64,000 nucleotides of DNA from Otis tarda (GCA_026413225.1 CM048552.1:201637553-201701552); one strand, 5' to 3'. Positions 30,013-51,350 are shown, counted from the first letter of the stretch. Made by a program: numbers and translations. The notes: generated by a model from the sequence alone, not told the origin.

Positions 30013-30044
<32 letters not shown>

Positions 30045-33000
30045 GCAAATGGTATCCTGGGCTGCATTAGGCAAAGCATTGCCAGCAGGTCGAAGGAGGT
30101 GATCCTCCCCCTCTACTCAGCAAGGGTGAGGCCGCACCTGGAGTACTGTGTCGAGTTCTGGGCTCCTCAGTACAAGGGGGACATGGACATACTGAAGAGA
30201 GTCCAGCAAATTGCCACAAAGATGATGAAGGGACTGGAGCATCTCTCCTGTGAGGAAAGGCTGAGACAGCTGGAACAGTTCAGCCTGGAGAAGAGAAGGC
30301 TCAGGGGGATCTCGTCAATGTCTATAAATAACCTGAAGGGAGGATGCAAAGAGGACGGAGCCAGGCTCTTTTCAGTGACAGTAGCAGAGGCAATGGGCAC
30401 AAATGAAACACAGGAGGTTCCCTCTGAACATCAGGGAACTCTTTTTTGCCATGTAAGTGACTGAGCCCTGGCACAGGTTGCCTAGAGAGGTTGTGGAGTC
30501 TCCATCCTCAGAGATATTCAGAAGCCATCTGGATGTGGTCCTGGGCAACAAGCTCTAGGGGGCCCTTCTGAAGCAGGGGGGGTTGGACTAGATGACCTTG
30601 AGAGGTCCCTTCCAACCTCAACCATTCTATGTGAAGCTTAGAGGTAGAAAACAGACTGTCATACTTCACAGTGCACTCAAGTCTACTCCCCATATGTTGA
30701 AAGAAAAAAAAATAAGAGAGAAACAATTTCAGTTTTGAAATTCTAAAAGAGCAGTGCCAAGAAAAACTTAGCATGGAAAAACTGATACATGCCTATAAGC
30801 CCCATCAGGGAGAATTTAGGATGCTGCCAAGTGCGAATGTGGAGAAAATCATGTTACCCTTGAGAAAGCACCATCATAGCTAACTCCTTTACATGTGTTA
30901 CAAAACTAATGGATCTTGCTTCATACACAGATTTGAGACATGACCTGATGCCTGATCCATTAGAAGATAAATCACTTCCCACTTCCATAACTGTCAGGAA
31001 AAAAAAAATATTCAATTTCTAGGAACTTTTTATTTCAAAATTACTTTCCTCCATATATGCAGTGACCCTTAATTTTGAATTATATTTCACAGATGATTAA
31101 TACTGTATGCATTTAGTACCTGTCTAACATTTGACAACTAACTTCTTTTCAGTTATTAGGGGAAGATTTGTCATCACAGTTCCATTTGAACTGCATATTC
31201 TGCTTATAGTTATGCCATTATCAATTATAATAAATGGAAACAATTTCATTTTATGAATACCATACCTAAATTTTTAACTGTCTCACCTGAGTGACTTGGA
31301 TTTATACTGTGTTTCTTAAGGCTGCAATGAAATTCATATGGAAATGTATTTATGTATCAATGAGTATCAGTTTAACTACACCAGTCTATCAAAAACACGC
31401 AGGCTGTCTGGTATTTGCTTTTACATTACAGTATAATATTTCAAGACCAATAATATAATAAACAGTGTTCATCTGAGATGCATACTGTTCCAGTGGTACT
31501 GTTCCAGAAAACTAAATAAAATATTTAATCTTTCAGCTGAGACTCAGTGTATTATCTGGAAAGGTTGCGGGGTATACACTGTCTTTAATCACTCCCAGGT
31601 GATTATACTTCCTCTTCCATTTTTCTTTATATTTCAAAACCTATGCTGACAGTACATACTATCAAGCTAAAATGTCAGTATAAACAATATCTACTGCCTC
31701 TCTTATGAGGTATCAAATAAACATTGTACTAGAGAAATCATCTGATACGGGAACTATGGGGGATGAGCACTAATGAGTTAACACTACGCAGAGGAACCCG
31801 ATCTGAGGCTGGGGACTTGCAAGGAGGAACCCATCTTCCTCCAGAGTATACACAGCTGGGTCTCCTGTATGTTCCAGTACGGTCTCAATGCTAGGGAAAT
31901 GCCCCCTATGCCTATTAAACTACTTACAGCACTTCACCGAAAATTCTCCGTGTATAATTTACTTAATCCATTTGTCACAGAATATTTAATGACTTTGCAT
32001 GCAGAAAGACAGAATATTCAAAGCTCTGTTTAAAATGCCAATGCAGAATAACTTCATAATAAATACAATCCCGTACTATAAAGACTCTGCGTTGTGTTTA
32101 TCGGGAAGCAGGAGCACAAAGCCCCACCATGTAGGGGAAGCTGTGCAGCTGTCTGGCCATGCAGAAGAAAAGCATACACTTCAGAAGGCAATGACAACTG
32201 CCTGCCTGCTGACCCATACCGTACATCTGAATGCATTTTTCACACATCCATTGAAGCTAATAAAACCCAAAATAATACCAGAAATGCAGATCCATTAAAT
32301 GAAACCGCTGCTTACCTTTACTTTATACAATAAAAGGTGACTACTGTGAGTTTCCAAAAAGTAGTGAGTAACTCAGGATATTGTTCTTTTTATTTGTCCT
32401 GAATTGGTGAAACTTTTCAGCTTAGATTCCTCTAGAACAAAGCAGTGAGGCTATGTAACAATGTGAATGTGCAAATTGTAGAAATATATTGAGCTGTTTC
32501 AAGGTTTAGACTTTTTTTTTTTACAGTCCCTCACCAAAGAAACCCTAGTTACTCACCTTCTTCTTCTGTTTGTTTCTCTCAAATATTTCAGAGCCCTACT
32601 CCGACATATTTTTTGATCTTCTTTCAATGCTTGACGTTCTTCTTCTAAATCCTGTTCACAATGAGATGTTAAAGCTCTGTCTCTAGCATTGTGTTAAGGA
32701 CAATGGAAACTGTATTAAACAGCTCATTAAAAGGTTAACGGCCTGTGTGATTGACTTTACAAACCTTTTTAGGAAAGGACAAACTTTATCCATGAGACAC
32801 AAAATGCTGACGTGCCTTTTGATTAAGTACACAACGGTTGGTTCCACAATTGTATACTAGGGTCATACCTAAGTTTATGTTCATCCAGAAAAAAATTTAC
32901 TTTTTTAACTTAAAATTCACTTTTGCATTTTACTGTTTACAGTGATTTGAACAGAGGCTTTGCACTCATCTCTCATGGTATCAGCAAATGAAAAACCTCA

Positions 33001-33472
33001 CCTATACTTTGTCTATTTGAAGACATATCTTCCTGTTATTATCTAAATCTGTTATGTATGGAAACATTTAGCACAGGGAAAACGTTTCAATAATAAGAAA
33101 AGCCTACCCCAGTCTAAAGGATTAGCTGTTTACACTGAAATTTGTTAATATTGCCAGATAAAAGCTCTCCACAGAGCAAGATCAGTCCTGCCTCACTTCA
33201 GTAATTATTTCAGTAGCACTGTACAAGTACAGCTTAGGACTTGTGTCAGTATTTCTTATTACTTAAATTCAAAAAAAAAAAAAAAGGATCCTCAAGTTAG
33301 GATGCAAAAAAAAAACAAAGAAGAAAAGTCCAAAGGTGCCTGAGAAGTCAACTTTTCTACAGCAGTTTAAACGCTCACCTACCAGTTTTATCCCAAGCCA
33401 CGCCGAGGCCACTGCTGACGGCGGGGCCGGGGGAGTGGCACTGGGGCCCGAGGGACTGGGCCCCGGCCCCAT
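2018..33472 (-). CDS. CEP126: CEP126, centrosomal protein of 126 kDa (nine coding exons, 3' end incomplete)
   Basis: Human CEP126 (KIAA1377) is a centrosome and ciliary-base protein involved in microtubule organisation and primary cilium formation. Nine exons join in one frame with GT-AG junctions: 33472-33383, 32651-32557, 23251-23106, 21783-21678, 21005-20816, 9093-6954, 3266-3151, 2830-2764, 2227-2018. They encode about 1,053 residues; human is about 1,117. Residues 31-105 form a charged coiled coil with the family signature LEEERQ and a [10 protein letters not shown]-like block. Residues 221-232 carry [12 protein letters not shown], and the C-terminal part has the conserved SIEEQKI. The long middle exon is low-complexity, Ser/Asn-rich and poorly conserved, as in mammals. 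All phases are mutually compatible and no frameshift is seen. The last exon ends on a good donor, so the true C-terminus is not shown. Recognition rests on remembered human CEP126 and on the adjacent head-to-head ANGPTL5. Confidence 0.9.
2764..2830 (-). CDS. CEP126: CEP126 coding exon 8 (67 bp)
   Basis: This short exon lies between an acceptor GTCCAG and a donor GAAG|GTACAG. It starts in phase 0 and ends in phase 1, exactly what exons 7 and 9 require. The translation contains PGQS near its start and ends YKSDE, aligning with FGQS and YIEE in the human protein. It was found by phase bookkeeping because the flanking exons do not join without it. Confidence 0.82.
3151..3266 (-). CDS. CEP126: CEP126 coding exon 7 (116 bp)
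   Basis: The acceptor is TTTAAG and the donor is CACAG|GTAAAT. The exon enters in phase 1, joining the split glycine codon of exon 6, and leaves in phase 0. The basic stretch [15 protein letters not shown] aligns with the human AETKRRNILEQKRQ region. A second frame is also open across it, but only this one satisfies both neighbouring junctions. Confidence 0.82.
3601..3935 (-). mobile_element. CR1 LINE fragment, reverse-transcriptase C-terminal part
   Basis: The minus-strand frame reads [18 protein letters not shown] and then a [18 protein letters not shown] block, the diagnostic C-terminal region of CR1 reverse transcriptase. The element lies sense to CEP126 in intron 6. It lacks the usual CR1 3' tail, which is odd because CR1 copies are normally truncated at the 5' end instead. 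Its sequence is very close to the plus-strand CR1 at about 30.13-30.42 kb. Confidence 0.9.
4046..4142. repeat. Imperfect tandem repeat, unit about 21-30 bp
   Basis: The phrase TACTTCACTTTTCTTTCACAA occurs three times with variable spacers (starting near 4048, 4079 and 4100), followed by a truncated fourth copy near 4126. The pattern suggests local replication slippage. It lies in CEP126 intron 6 with no coding content. Confidence 0.8.
6954..9093 (-). CDS. CEP126: CEP126 coding exon 6 (large exon, 2140 bp)
   Basis: The acceptor CCTGTATTTCAG precedes the exon and the donor ACTG|GTAAGAG follows it; it starts in phase 0 and ends in phase 1 after about 713 codons. It encodes roughly residues 210-922. 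[12 protein letters not shown] lies near its start and aligns with the human SETLSSIDSLEA. In the middle, an [19 protein letters not shown]-like segment and IRDSLELAK-x-KLRW are the best-conserved blocks. The rest is Ser/Asn/Lys-rich and probably disordered. A methionine 15 bp upstream of the acceptor is intronic, not a start codon. A single giant internal exon is also a feature of mammalian CEP126. Confidence 0.93.
13609..13735 (-). mobile_element. CR1 3'-tail fragment
   Basis: The plus strand reads AGAATCATAGAATATCC, then CTGGAAGGGAC and ATCATCAAGTCCAA. This is the reverse complement of a CR1 3' end, an older type than the pieces at 16.5 kb. Only about 125 bp is recognisable. Confidence 0.82.
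13980..15123 (+). mobile_element. Solo LTR of an endogenous retrovirus, about 1.14 kb
   Basis: The element begins TGTCGTGGTTTT and ends CTACCACA, and is flanked by a perfect 5-bp duplication ACAGC (13975-13979 and 15124-15128). It contains a TATA-like ACGTATTTAAG near 14150 and a polyadenylation signal AATAAA at 14934-14939. The interior has GC-rich imperfect repeats built on CTGCAGCCCATGGAGG. No gag, pol or env internal region flanks it, so it is a solo LTR left by recombination. Long open frames inside are chance products of GC-rich repeats. It lies antisense to CEP126. A related copy lies inverted at 48477-49612. Confidence 0.88.
16504..16631 (-). mobile_element. CR1 3'-end fragment
   Basis: GAATCATAGAATGGTTAGGG, GGAAGGGACCTT and CCAACCAGATCAGGTTGCTCAG are the reverse complement of the 3' end of a typical avian CR1. 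It is truncated about 125 bp from the tail. Confidence 0.92.
17491..17872 (-). mobile_element. CR1 LINE 3' fragment with reverse-transcriptase C-terminus
   Basis: The plus strand starts at the reversed CR1 tail (ATCATAGAATCTTTAGGGTT). The minus-strand frame contains [21 protein letters not shown], then a [16 protein letters not shown] block, both CR1 C-terminal signatures. It is a standard 5'-truncated copy, sense to CEP126. Confidence 0.93.
20816..21005 (-). CDS. CEP126: CEP126 coding exon 5 (190 bp)
   Basis: The acceptor is GCATCAAG and the donor is TTGGAG|GTATGA. It enters in phase 2 to complete an arginine codon and leaves in phase 0. The read [17 protein letters not shown] aligns with human NWR-AIDSALPSALSKND, and the end [14 protein letters not shown] aligns with the human coiled-coil tail KLEETQKLLEDQHLSNLQ-like region. 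Confidence 0.9.
21678..21783 (-). CDS. CEP126: CEP126 coding exon 4 (106 bp)
   Basis: The acceptor is AATCCCTCTAG with a good pyrimidine tract; the donor is TTCAG|GTAAGC. It enters in phase 1 and leaves in phase 2. The translated [12 protein letters not shown] aligns with human PLEEALKQIQES. Confidence 0.9.
23106..23251 (-). CDS. CEP126: CEP126 coding exon 3 (146 bp)
   Basis: The acceptor is GCTTCTTACAG; the donor is AATAG|GTTTGT, weaker but the only one that keeps phase. [20 protein letters not shown] and [10 protein letters not shown] closely match the human coiled coil. This exon and exon 2 are the most conserved part of the protein and settle the identification. Confidence 0.92.
29461..30632 (+). 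mobile_element. CR1 LINE, 5'-truncated, about 1.17 kb
   Basis: The plus strand carries degraded CR1 reverse-transcriptase sequence: [14 protein letters not shown], then [18 protein letters not shown] and later the [16 protein letters not shown] block. It ends in the CR1 tail (GGTCCCTTCCAACCTCAACCATTCTATG). In-frame stops and frameshifts make it inactive. A run of 28 A (30013-30040) sits inside the former coding region. The copy is antisense to CEP126. Confidence 0.93.
30013..30040 (+). repeat. Poly-A tract of 28 bp inside a CR1 body
   Basis: An uninterrupted A28 follows TGGGGG and precedes GGCAGC. It lies in the middle of the reverse-transcriptase region, not at a 3' end, so it is an expanded mononucleotide tract and not a retroposition tail. 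Confidence 0.9.
32557..32651 (-). CDS. CEP126: CEP126 coding exon 2 (95 bp)
   Basis: The acceptor is TGTGAACAG and the donor is AGAAG|GTGAGT. The exon enters in phase 0 and leaves in phase 2. It encodes [20 protein letters not shown] and then [11 protein letters not shown], aligning with NLEEERQILLQQQKICRNRA in human. Confidence 0.93.
33383..33472 (-). CDS. CEP126: CEP126 coding exon 1 (start codon exon)
   Basis: The proposed start ATG at 33472-33470 has a good Kozak context (GAAATGG). It opens a Gly/Pro/Ser-rich 30-codon segment ending WLGIKL, which joins exon 2 in phase 0, similar in place to human YLDMKIHLEK-NLEEERQ. Two donors overlap (GTAGGTGAGC). Only the first, CTG|GTAGGT, keeps the frame; using the second would put a TAG at the junction or shift the frame. 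The frame stays open upstream through GC-rich DNA to 34015, so a longer N-terminus cannot be excluded, but nothing conserved is seen there. Confidence 0.68.
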
Positions 33473-33990
33473 TTCCCCTCCGCAGGGCGCAGGACGGCCC
33501 CCGCAGGCCCTGCCTCCCGCCGCGGGCCGCCTCAGCCCGCCCTCAGGGTCCGCTCCACCGCCCGCCCCAGCCCTCACCGCCCACGGGCGGATACGCGGAA
33601 GGATACGCAGCGGCGCTCCCCCACCTCCCCGCGCAATGCCGGGGGACGCCGGGGAGGTTTTGCCCGCGCGCCGCCCCGCTGCTCTTCCCCATTCAGCGCC
33701 CCGGGCCCGCCGCCCCCAGACCCGCGGTGAGTGCCCGGCTCCGGCCCGCTCCTCAGGCAGGCCCGGCCGCTCCGCCGGCGTCGTAGCAACCGGAGCAACG
33801 CCGCTTCCTTCGCAACGGGGCGGGGCCGCGGCGGAGGGAAGGGCGGGAGGGCGGGGGTTCGGCTGGCGCTGCCTTCGGTAGCCATCGGCCCAGGCGGGAG
33901 GGACAAGGTGAGCGCGGCCCGGGAGGGAGCGGTCCCGCCGGGGGCCGGGCCAGGCCTCAGAGGTTCCCGGCCCAGGGTGGAAGCCAGGCG
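33390..33990. promoter_or_regulatory. CpG island, probable bidirectional CEP126/ANGPTL5 promoter
   Basis: A sharp block of GC- and CpG-rich sequence in an AT-rich window covers CEP126 exon 1 and lies upstream of ANGPTL5. It contains GGGGCGGGGC (Sp1-type) near 33818 and RFX-like half-sites AGCAAC repeated near 33785-33800. Plus-strand donors GCG|GTGAGTG (after 33726) and ACAAG|GTGAGC (after 33907) could end an untranslated ANGPTL5 first exon. Head-to-head promoters in one island match the mammalian arrangement. Confidence 0.72.
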
Positions 33991-36900
33991 TTGCCACTTC
34001 GCTCTGCCAAGGCACGGTGCTTGGCCCTCACCGGGCTTTCCATCTTCTCTGCACTTTTATAAATAACAGGATGCCTTTTCCCTCTTTTCGTTCCTTTCCT
34101 TTTTTTTTTTTTTTTTTTTTTGTTTCCAATTAAAAAACCCCATATCCCAAAACACAGGTTTGTCGTTACTTTTGCAGGGCCAACGAGGCACCTCCCTGAG
34201 CCGGCTGCTCCGTGGGTCTGCAGAGCTCTCTGCGATGTCTGTTAAAGCTGTTGACCGTAAAGACTTGGAGTTAACAGGATAAACATTTCTTTTTAACCAC
34301 AAGGTGCAGAAATCACAATGCAAAAAAAAAAAAAAGATATGTAAAACGGTATAAAATTTTATACAAAATTGTAAAAAGCTTTTACAAAACTAAATAAAGT
34401 TACACATGGTAAAAAAGAAAAAAAAAGTTCTTAAGACTGAAAAACTTCTTTTTTTTTTTTTCCAGGCAAAGCAGGGTGTGTTGTCTTGGGATATTGCCAT
34501 GCCTTGGATGAGCTGTCAGCAAAAGGCTAAATGCCTTGGTGATTTCCTGGCGAGACGTTTCTTGGCTGTTGAGTTTAAACCAATTCTTCTCTTTTTCAAT
34601 GTGCAGCTGTTCTATGTCTTTGACTAGGAGGGTAAAAATAGTACTCGGAGTTTGTAAAGTATTTTTCCCCACAGAACCCCCCACATATTTGTAGCGCCGT
34701 TTGGGAAGTAGGTGTTACTATTACCATCGTACAAACAAGACCATTGGTGCCCAGGTTGCCAATTGTACTTAATATTTATAACATCCCAGTTGCCACCGTT
34801 GGGAAGAAGACCCTAAAATTAAAGTCTTTCACCTCTAGTTTGGAATATTGGCCCTAAATTTACCTCTTTTCCCAGTCTGAACTCTTCCATGTTCCAGGTG
34901 GAAGACTGGTTGTCACTCTACTACCTTCCATGTGCTTTTCAACCCACATACACTTTTAAAATCCCAGTTTGCTTGATGAAAGGCTGTGTTTCATTTAGGA
35001 TACAGTAAATGACTTTATCAATATGGAGAATCGAGTCACCCAAACAGGACTGAATCAGAGCTGGGAAACAATTGCAGAATTTGAGCCCGTGTCACACCTA
35101 GGAAGATTCACGTTCATGGTCAATTCACATGGACAGAATTTGAGCTTCTTTAGACTTCCAGCACAACTTGCAGCTTCACCCTAGATACCTTCTGAAATTT
35201 AGATTAAAAATAATCTTTATTAGGTGTTTCTTCCGCTGAGTAATCTCACATCTTTCAGACTGTGGGATGAAAAAGTGACTAGCTGACCAGGTATTTCAGA
35301 CCTATATAATTATTCTGGGACAGCAAGCAGCCTGATCTCAAGTGGTTACAAAATGGAAGATCCCACTCTAGCAGCTGATTTGAAAGACGCCTCATAAATT
35401 TTACTATGGGCTAGAGACTGATATTCCAGTGAAGGACAAAGATCAGCTCTTAAATGTCTGTGGGACAGATTCTGAATTTATTACAAATCTTGTTTAAAGG
35501 CTAGAGCATAGCTATGCTGCTGCAGAAACACATTTTTCTTTCCTTCTTGTTCCAGGGGGATTAATCTGCTAATGTGCTTTAGCTTTCCTCCAAGCTTCAG
35601 CTTAACTGTGTAGGCGACTGCATGGGAGAAGGAGTCCAATTAAGATTCTGACCATTTTAACCACTCCTTCCTGAAATTTGTCTCCTCTTTCTATTTCTGT
35701 TCATAGAAAGAGGAATAAAAACTCTTTATTATTCTTTAATGTCATATATGAGTAGCTATGAAAATCTTTTCACCTTACCTCCCTGAGGCTGTACTATGGA
35801 TCACAACCTGCATCTTTGTAAGAGAGTATCAACTAGTGCACTAGTTAAATAGCTTGGAAAACTATAATATGTCATGCAATATTTTAGAACAAATTAAAAA
35901 TTTAATTTTGAGAGATACTGAAGAACCAAAGTTGTTAAAAATTTCACAGGCAGTTGAATGTGCTCCTCTCAAGAAGCAGGCTTGTATAGGTGCTTAGTAC
36001 CCTTTGGCTATTAAGTTTGAAATAAAACATTGGATTAAAAAATGGATTAAAATCTGGACTTTAGAATGTATTAATTCCCCTCTCCCAACTGCTTTCAAAT
36101 CTTCTGTAGCAAAAGCTATTTCCAGTGTATTCCAACTTCAGACAGGTATGGAGATGAACCACAGTACTGAGACAAATTTGGAATATTGGCTATACCAGCG
36201 TAAGGTGATGCTGAACAGTGTACTTTGACAATCCTTCAGACAGTCTGTCTCCCAGTGGTACATTAGAAGCTGAGGTTTCATTTATTCAGGCAGATCACAA
36301 TCAATTTAAATTCTCTAATGTGCATGAGGATTTGAAAATCTGTTGGACCTGTATGAACGTTCCAAATAAACTTTCCAAATAATTTGCTTTTTGGTTAAAA
36401 TGTCAAATCCCGTTTTGAAGATACAAAAATAGTGTATCTGAGTGTGTAAAAACTGTAAGTGCCTACTATATAGCTTTAATTAAGTTTCTGTGGACTGCAT
36501 TTAATCTTTTTTTTTCAGGACATTCTCCTGTACTTTGTCATTTTTTCAGGGGTAAAAATAATTGTATTTCAGTGATGGTCCCACTCGCAATACCTCTGTT
36601 CCTCAGAACGGGCTGCCAGTGAGACCAAGAGAGTGCTATTGTCCTCTTGGTAAACAATTTTCAATGTAACACAGAGTATTATTTTAAAGTAATATTTTTC
36701 AGTTTTATATTTTTAATTTGCTTTTAGGATATATTCTAAAATTGCCTCCACAGGCTGTTCTAATGCACTACCACCTCACTAGTGTAAAAACCCTCATTTT
36801 AATGATAAAAACCTTTGTAAAAATATGAAAACATCTATTAATTCTTGTTTTCTTTCAAGTAGCCCAGACTACTCAATATCAAATATATACCAATAGTCAA

Positions 36901-39026
36901 AAATAGCATGTAAGACAACCTGTCACAGTTTTATCACAAGGAAAATATATGTGGTTGATGTGTCATGTAAAGCTGATAAGCAGTAATTGCTCTCAGGATA
37001 CAAGCAGTAGTATATAAAATCCACTGTGCAACTGAAATGTTGTTTATTAAATCCAGGCATTAAAGGAGTGATGTGCTGGCTGCTCTTTGTGCTGTAGACA
37101 TTCCCAAATAGTTAGCTCAGGACTTCATAGTGTACAATCCTTTCCGTGGAAATTTGAAACCCGTCAAAACGTTTGCATTTCTGCAAGTAAAAGATGAAGT
37201 GCTCTGGGGTAACTTCATTGATCTGTCTTAATATTTTTTTGTTTAACCTGGGAGAGCCTGTCATAAGTAATGTCAAGCCTTGTTCATTTAAGGTAAGATT
37301 TTCAATTACTTTGCTTAGATAAGATAATGTAACTGAGTGATTTCTCAGAAAAGTGACAGATGTTTTAAAAATGCAGATTGCTTTATTCAGGACAGATATG
37401 AAAATATAGAAGAATCAGGTATTTTCAGCTAGAGAAAAGAAACTACATTGAAATTGTAGGAATTCAGTATATTAGAACATTTTTGTCTTAATGTCCTTCA
37501 TCACAGCTCAGCTGTTAGGCTATATTTCTAATCTCGTCTGCATGACTGTAAATGCAGAGTAACTATTGGTTTTGGCAGGGTCACCGTTTTTGCCTGAATT
37601 GCCGAGGTCAGATTTAGTTGCTTGTTTCATGTTGGCTTTTGTTAAAAATAAATATTGCTTAAAAATATTTGCTTGACAGTATTTAATTGAACATCTGGTG
37701 AGTAGCTGTGATAAAGCCCTGGAACAAACCATGGTTTCAAGTGATCTATTTAAAAGTTTCATGTGATCTGTTTATAACTCTTACAGAATTTTTGTTCCTT
37801 TATTTTGTGGTTATTTCAAAACTAAAGCAGCATATTCTTTTAGTTCTCTAGCATTCATCTCCAGACACAAAATGCAATTATGTTAATAATTCAGAAACCT
37901 TTTTTTTTTTGTAAAATCTTGTTAACAGTTTTATGTAATTTTTACTTTCACTTTTTAAGAGCAAAAATCAGGAAAAAAATTCCAGTTCAGTGCTTTGCCA
38001 GTGTAGTGCCGATACCAGAAAGAGAACCCTGAAGCAGGAAAGGAGAACAATGCTGTTGAAGATATATTCAAGTCTAAATAAGTTTCTTTTTTCATTAAAA
38101 TCTTTACATTTCTAAGGGTCCTATTTAGATTTTGAAAATCCAATATATGAACATACTACAATGCTTTGCTAAGATTTTGGAATCAACAAAGACTCAAATG
38201 AAAATATGTTTCTTAGTTTTTTTACAATGACACATCTTTCAGGAATTACTTTTATCGTTTCTTTCATTGATGAGTCATTCCCTAATTTTAAGTCAAATGG
38301 CACCATGGAAGAAAAAATAATAAATTAAAAAAATATTATTTTAAAAGAACATTAATAGATGCAACTACTTTTACTAATACTTTTATTGTTACTATTTCAG
38401 ATAAATGTATGCCTGTGAATAGTATCCCATTATTCTTTCCTCTATAAGAGCATTTAAAATGTTTTTTTTTTTTAATGTTGGGTTTGTCTGCAAATCTGCT
38501 TGGGACTGTTTGTTTGCATAGATTAATAACTTGTGCGAGTATTTCCATGATCAGAGTCTAATTAATTAATTTAGGACTTTCAAGAGTGAAAGTGTTTTGC
38601 TAATAATACGTGGTAAATCCAAAAGCCTGCTCCTTTCCAGTTAAAATAACTTTGTTAGCATTTGAAATGTTTGTTGGGTGTGGTGATTCCTGAAATGTGA
38701 GCTTCTTAAATGCAAGACTTACAAGTTCTTGCCTCTAGCTCACAGTGCTCACATGTAGAATACTTTGCCAGAAGTGCTGGTGGTATTTTTTAAATTTATG
38801 GAGGTTATTTTTTACCTCTGAGACTCTCTTTCTCTTGTGAGGTAGGGCTAAACAGAAGACACCTAATAGGCCTTGGTGTCAGCTCTGTCAATTATTGCTT
38901 GATAAAGCTTTAAAAAAACCAGATTTTGAAGGAAGATCCATAGCATAATCTACTTCATTTTGGCAGATGTAGCTATTTTATATATACCTTATGATCAATT
39001 TATTTCCCCCTCCATCGGTACAACAG
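33908..39026 (+). other. ANGPTL5: ANGPTL5 5' region, first intron(s); signal-peptide exon not resolved
   Basis: The human protein has about 31 more N-terminal residues, including a signal peptide, than the exons I can join. An exon of 60-90 bp that starts with ATG and ends in phase 0 should therefore be in this span. A weak candidate for part of it is 36519-36551: strong acceptor TTTTTTTTTCAG, hydrophobic DILLYFVIFSG, donor GGG|GTAAAA, phase 0 at both ends. It lacks a methionine. A T22 tract lies at 34100-34121. No repeats of the CR1 or LTR kind were noticed. Confidence 0.45.
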
Positions 39027-50437
<11,411 letters not shown>

Positions 50438-51350
50438 CCTATAAAACCAGAAATATATACCACTTCTTGTAATTATATGGGAAAATGTATCACTGCATCA
50501 TAAATACTTTTCACTTGAACAGTTCAGTCGTAAAACTCTGTTAGATATTTCCATAATACAGTTACTCATTTTTATTATGAAATGTCAGCATTTGTAATGT
50601 TCCTGGTTGATTAAGAAGGTCCTAAGAAGAACAGAGTTTTCAGAAAATGGGTGAAGCTTAGTGTTTGTCAGCTTTTATTCAACTGTATCTTACGCAATCT
50701 CAGATGCAGTGGAAAAATTATAAAAAGGAGAGTAATGCTGACTTTTGCATGTGTTTTTTTTCTGTGCTCTCTGCATATCTGAGTTGACAAGAAATTTCAT
50801 CAGATTTTATTTTAAAAAGCTATATGCCTGCCATTTCCATCATTATATTTTGGAAAAATACCTTTTCTTCACCTTGGGTTAATTTTCCAGACCCAGCTCT
50901 TCTTTCTGTGTTCCTTATCAGTCAAGATAACACTGACTTATTTCAACGCATACGTAAGGTTCTGCATACTCTCAGGGCCTAATTTTATACAATTAAGGTA
51001 GATACTGACTTGCAAGAACTGTGGTCTGTTTTGTATTTAAGTTTCACAGTCAATGTGTTTCATAAAATTTTTACTCTGCCATTGTCTATTTCACAATTCA
51101 CTACAAATGAACACTTTTTCAAAGAAAATGTGTAACATTTCATATAACCTTTGGAGTTTTATTTTTTGGATGTATGGGCCAGATCTTATGTTTTTTGATT
51201 TTTATTGGCATTCACTTTGTGAACAATCATGTAGTAATGAACAAAAAACTCTGAGTTATGTAAGTACATTTTAAATTAAGTATTGTGAATTGTTTGAATT
51301 TCTGTCAGTAAAAATAGAATAATAGCAATAAAAATATGAATATTGTCAGT
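50438..51350 (+). other. ANGPTL5: ANGPTL5 3' untranslated region (inferred)
   Basis: AT-rich non-coding sequence follows the stop codon. The first convincing polyadenylation signal on the plus strand is AATAAA at 51327-51332, giving a 3' UTR of roughly 0.9 kb. The exact cleavage site is inferred. Confidence 0.6.
51327..51332 (+). terminator. ANGPTL5: Candidate polyadenylation signal for ANGPTL5
   Basis: A canonical AATAAA sits about 890 bp after the stop codon in an AT-rich context. Confidence 0.5.

Larger units (their letters stand above)
23252..32556 (-). other. CEP126: CEP126 intron 2
   Basis: An intron of about 9.3 kb. It holds a large plus-strand CR1 (29461-30632) and a locally GC-richer segment at about 27.48-27.62 kb that I cannot classify. 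Otherwise it is AT-rich unique DNA, with no recognisable exon. Confidence 0.72.

Noticed and set aside
33269-34015. 248-codon minus-strand open frame across the CpG island
   Set aside because: Only its middle (33472-33383) is used as CEP126 exon 1. The rest is CpG-rich 5' DNA and intron 1 read through the donor.
37073-37099. ATG with hydrophobic codons (MCWLLFVL) as a signal-peptide exon
   Set aside because: It stops after eight codons and has no convincing donor in phase.
37271-37293. ATG followed by a strong AAG|GTAAGA donor as an ANGPTL5 start exon
   Set aside because: It ends in phase 2 while the next exon needs phase 0, and the eight codons are not signal-peptide-like.
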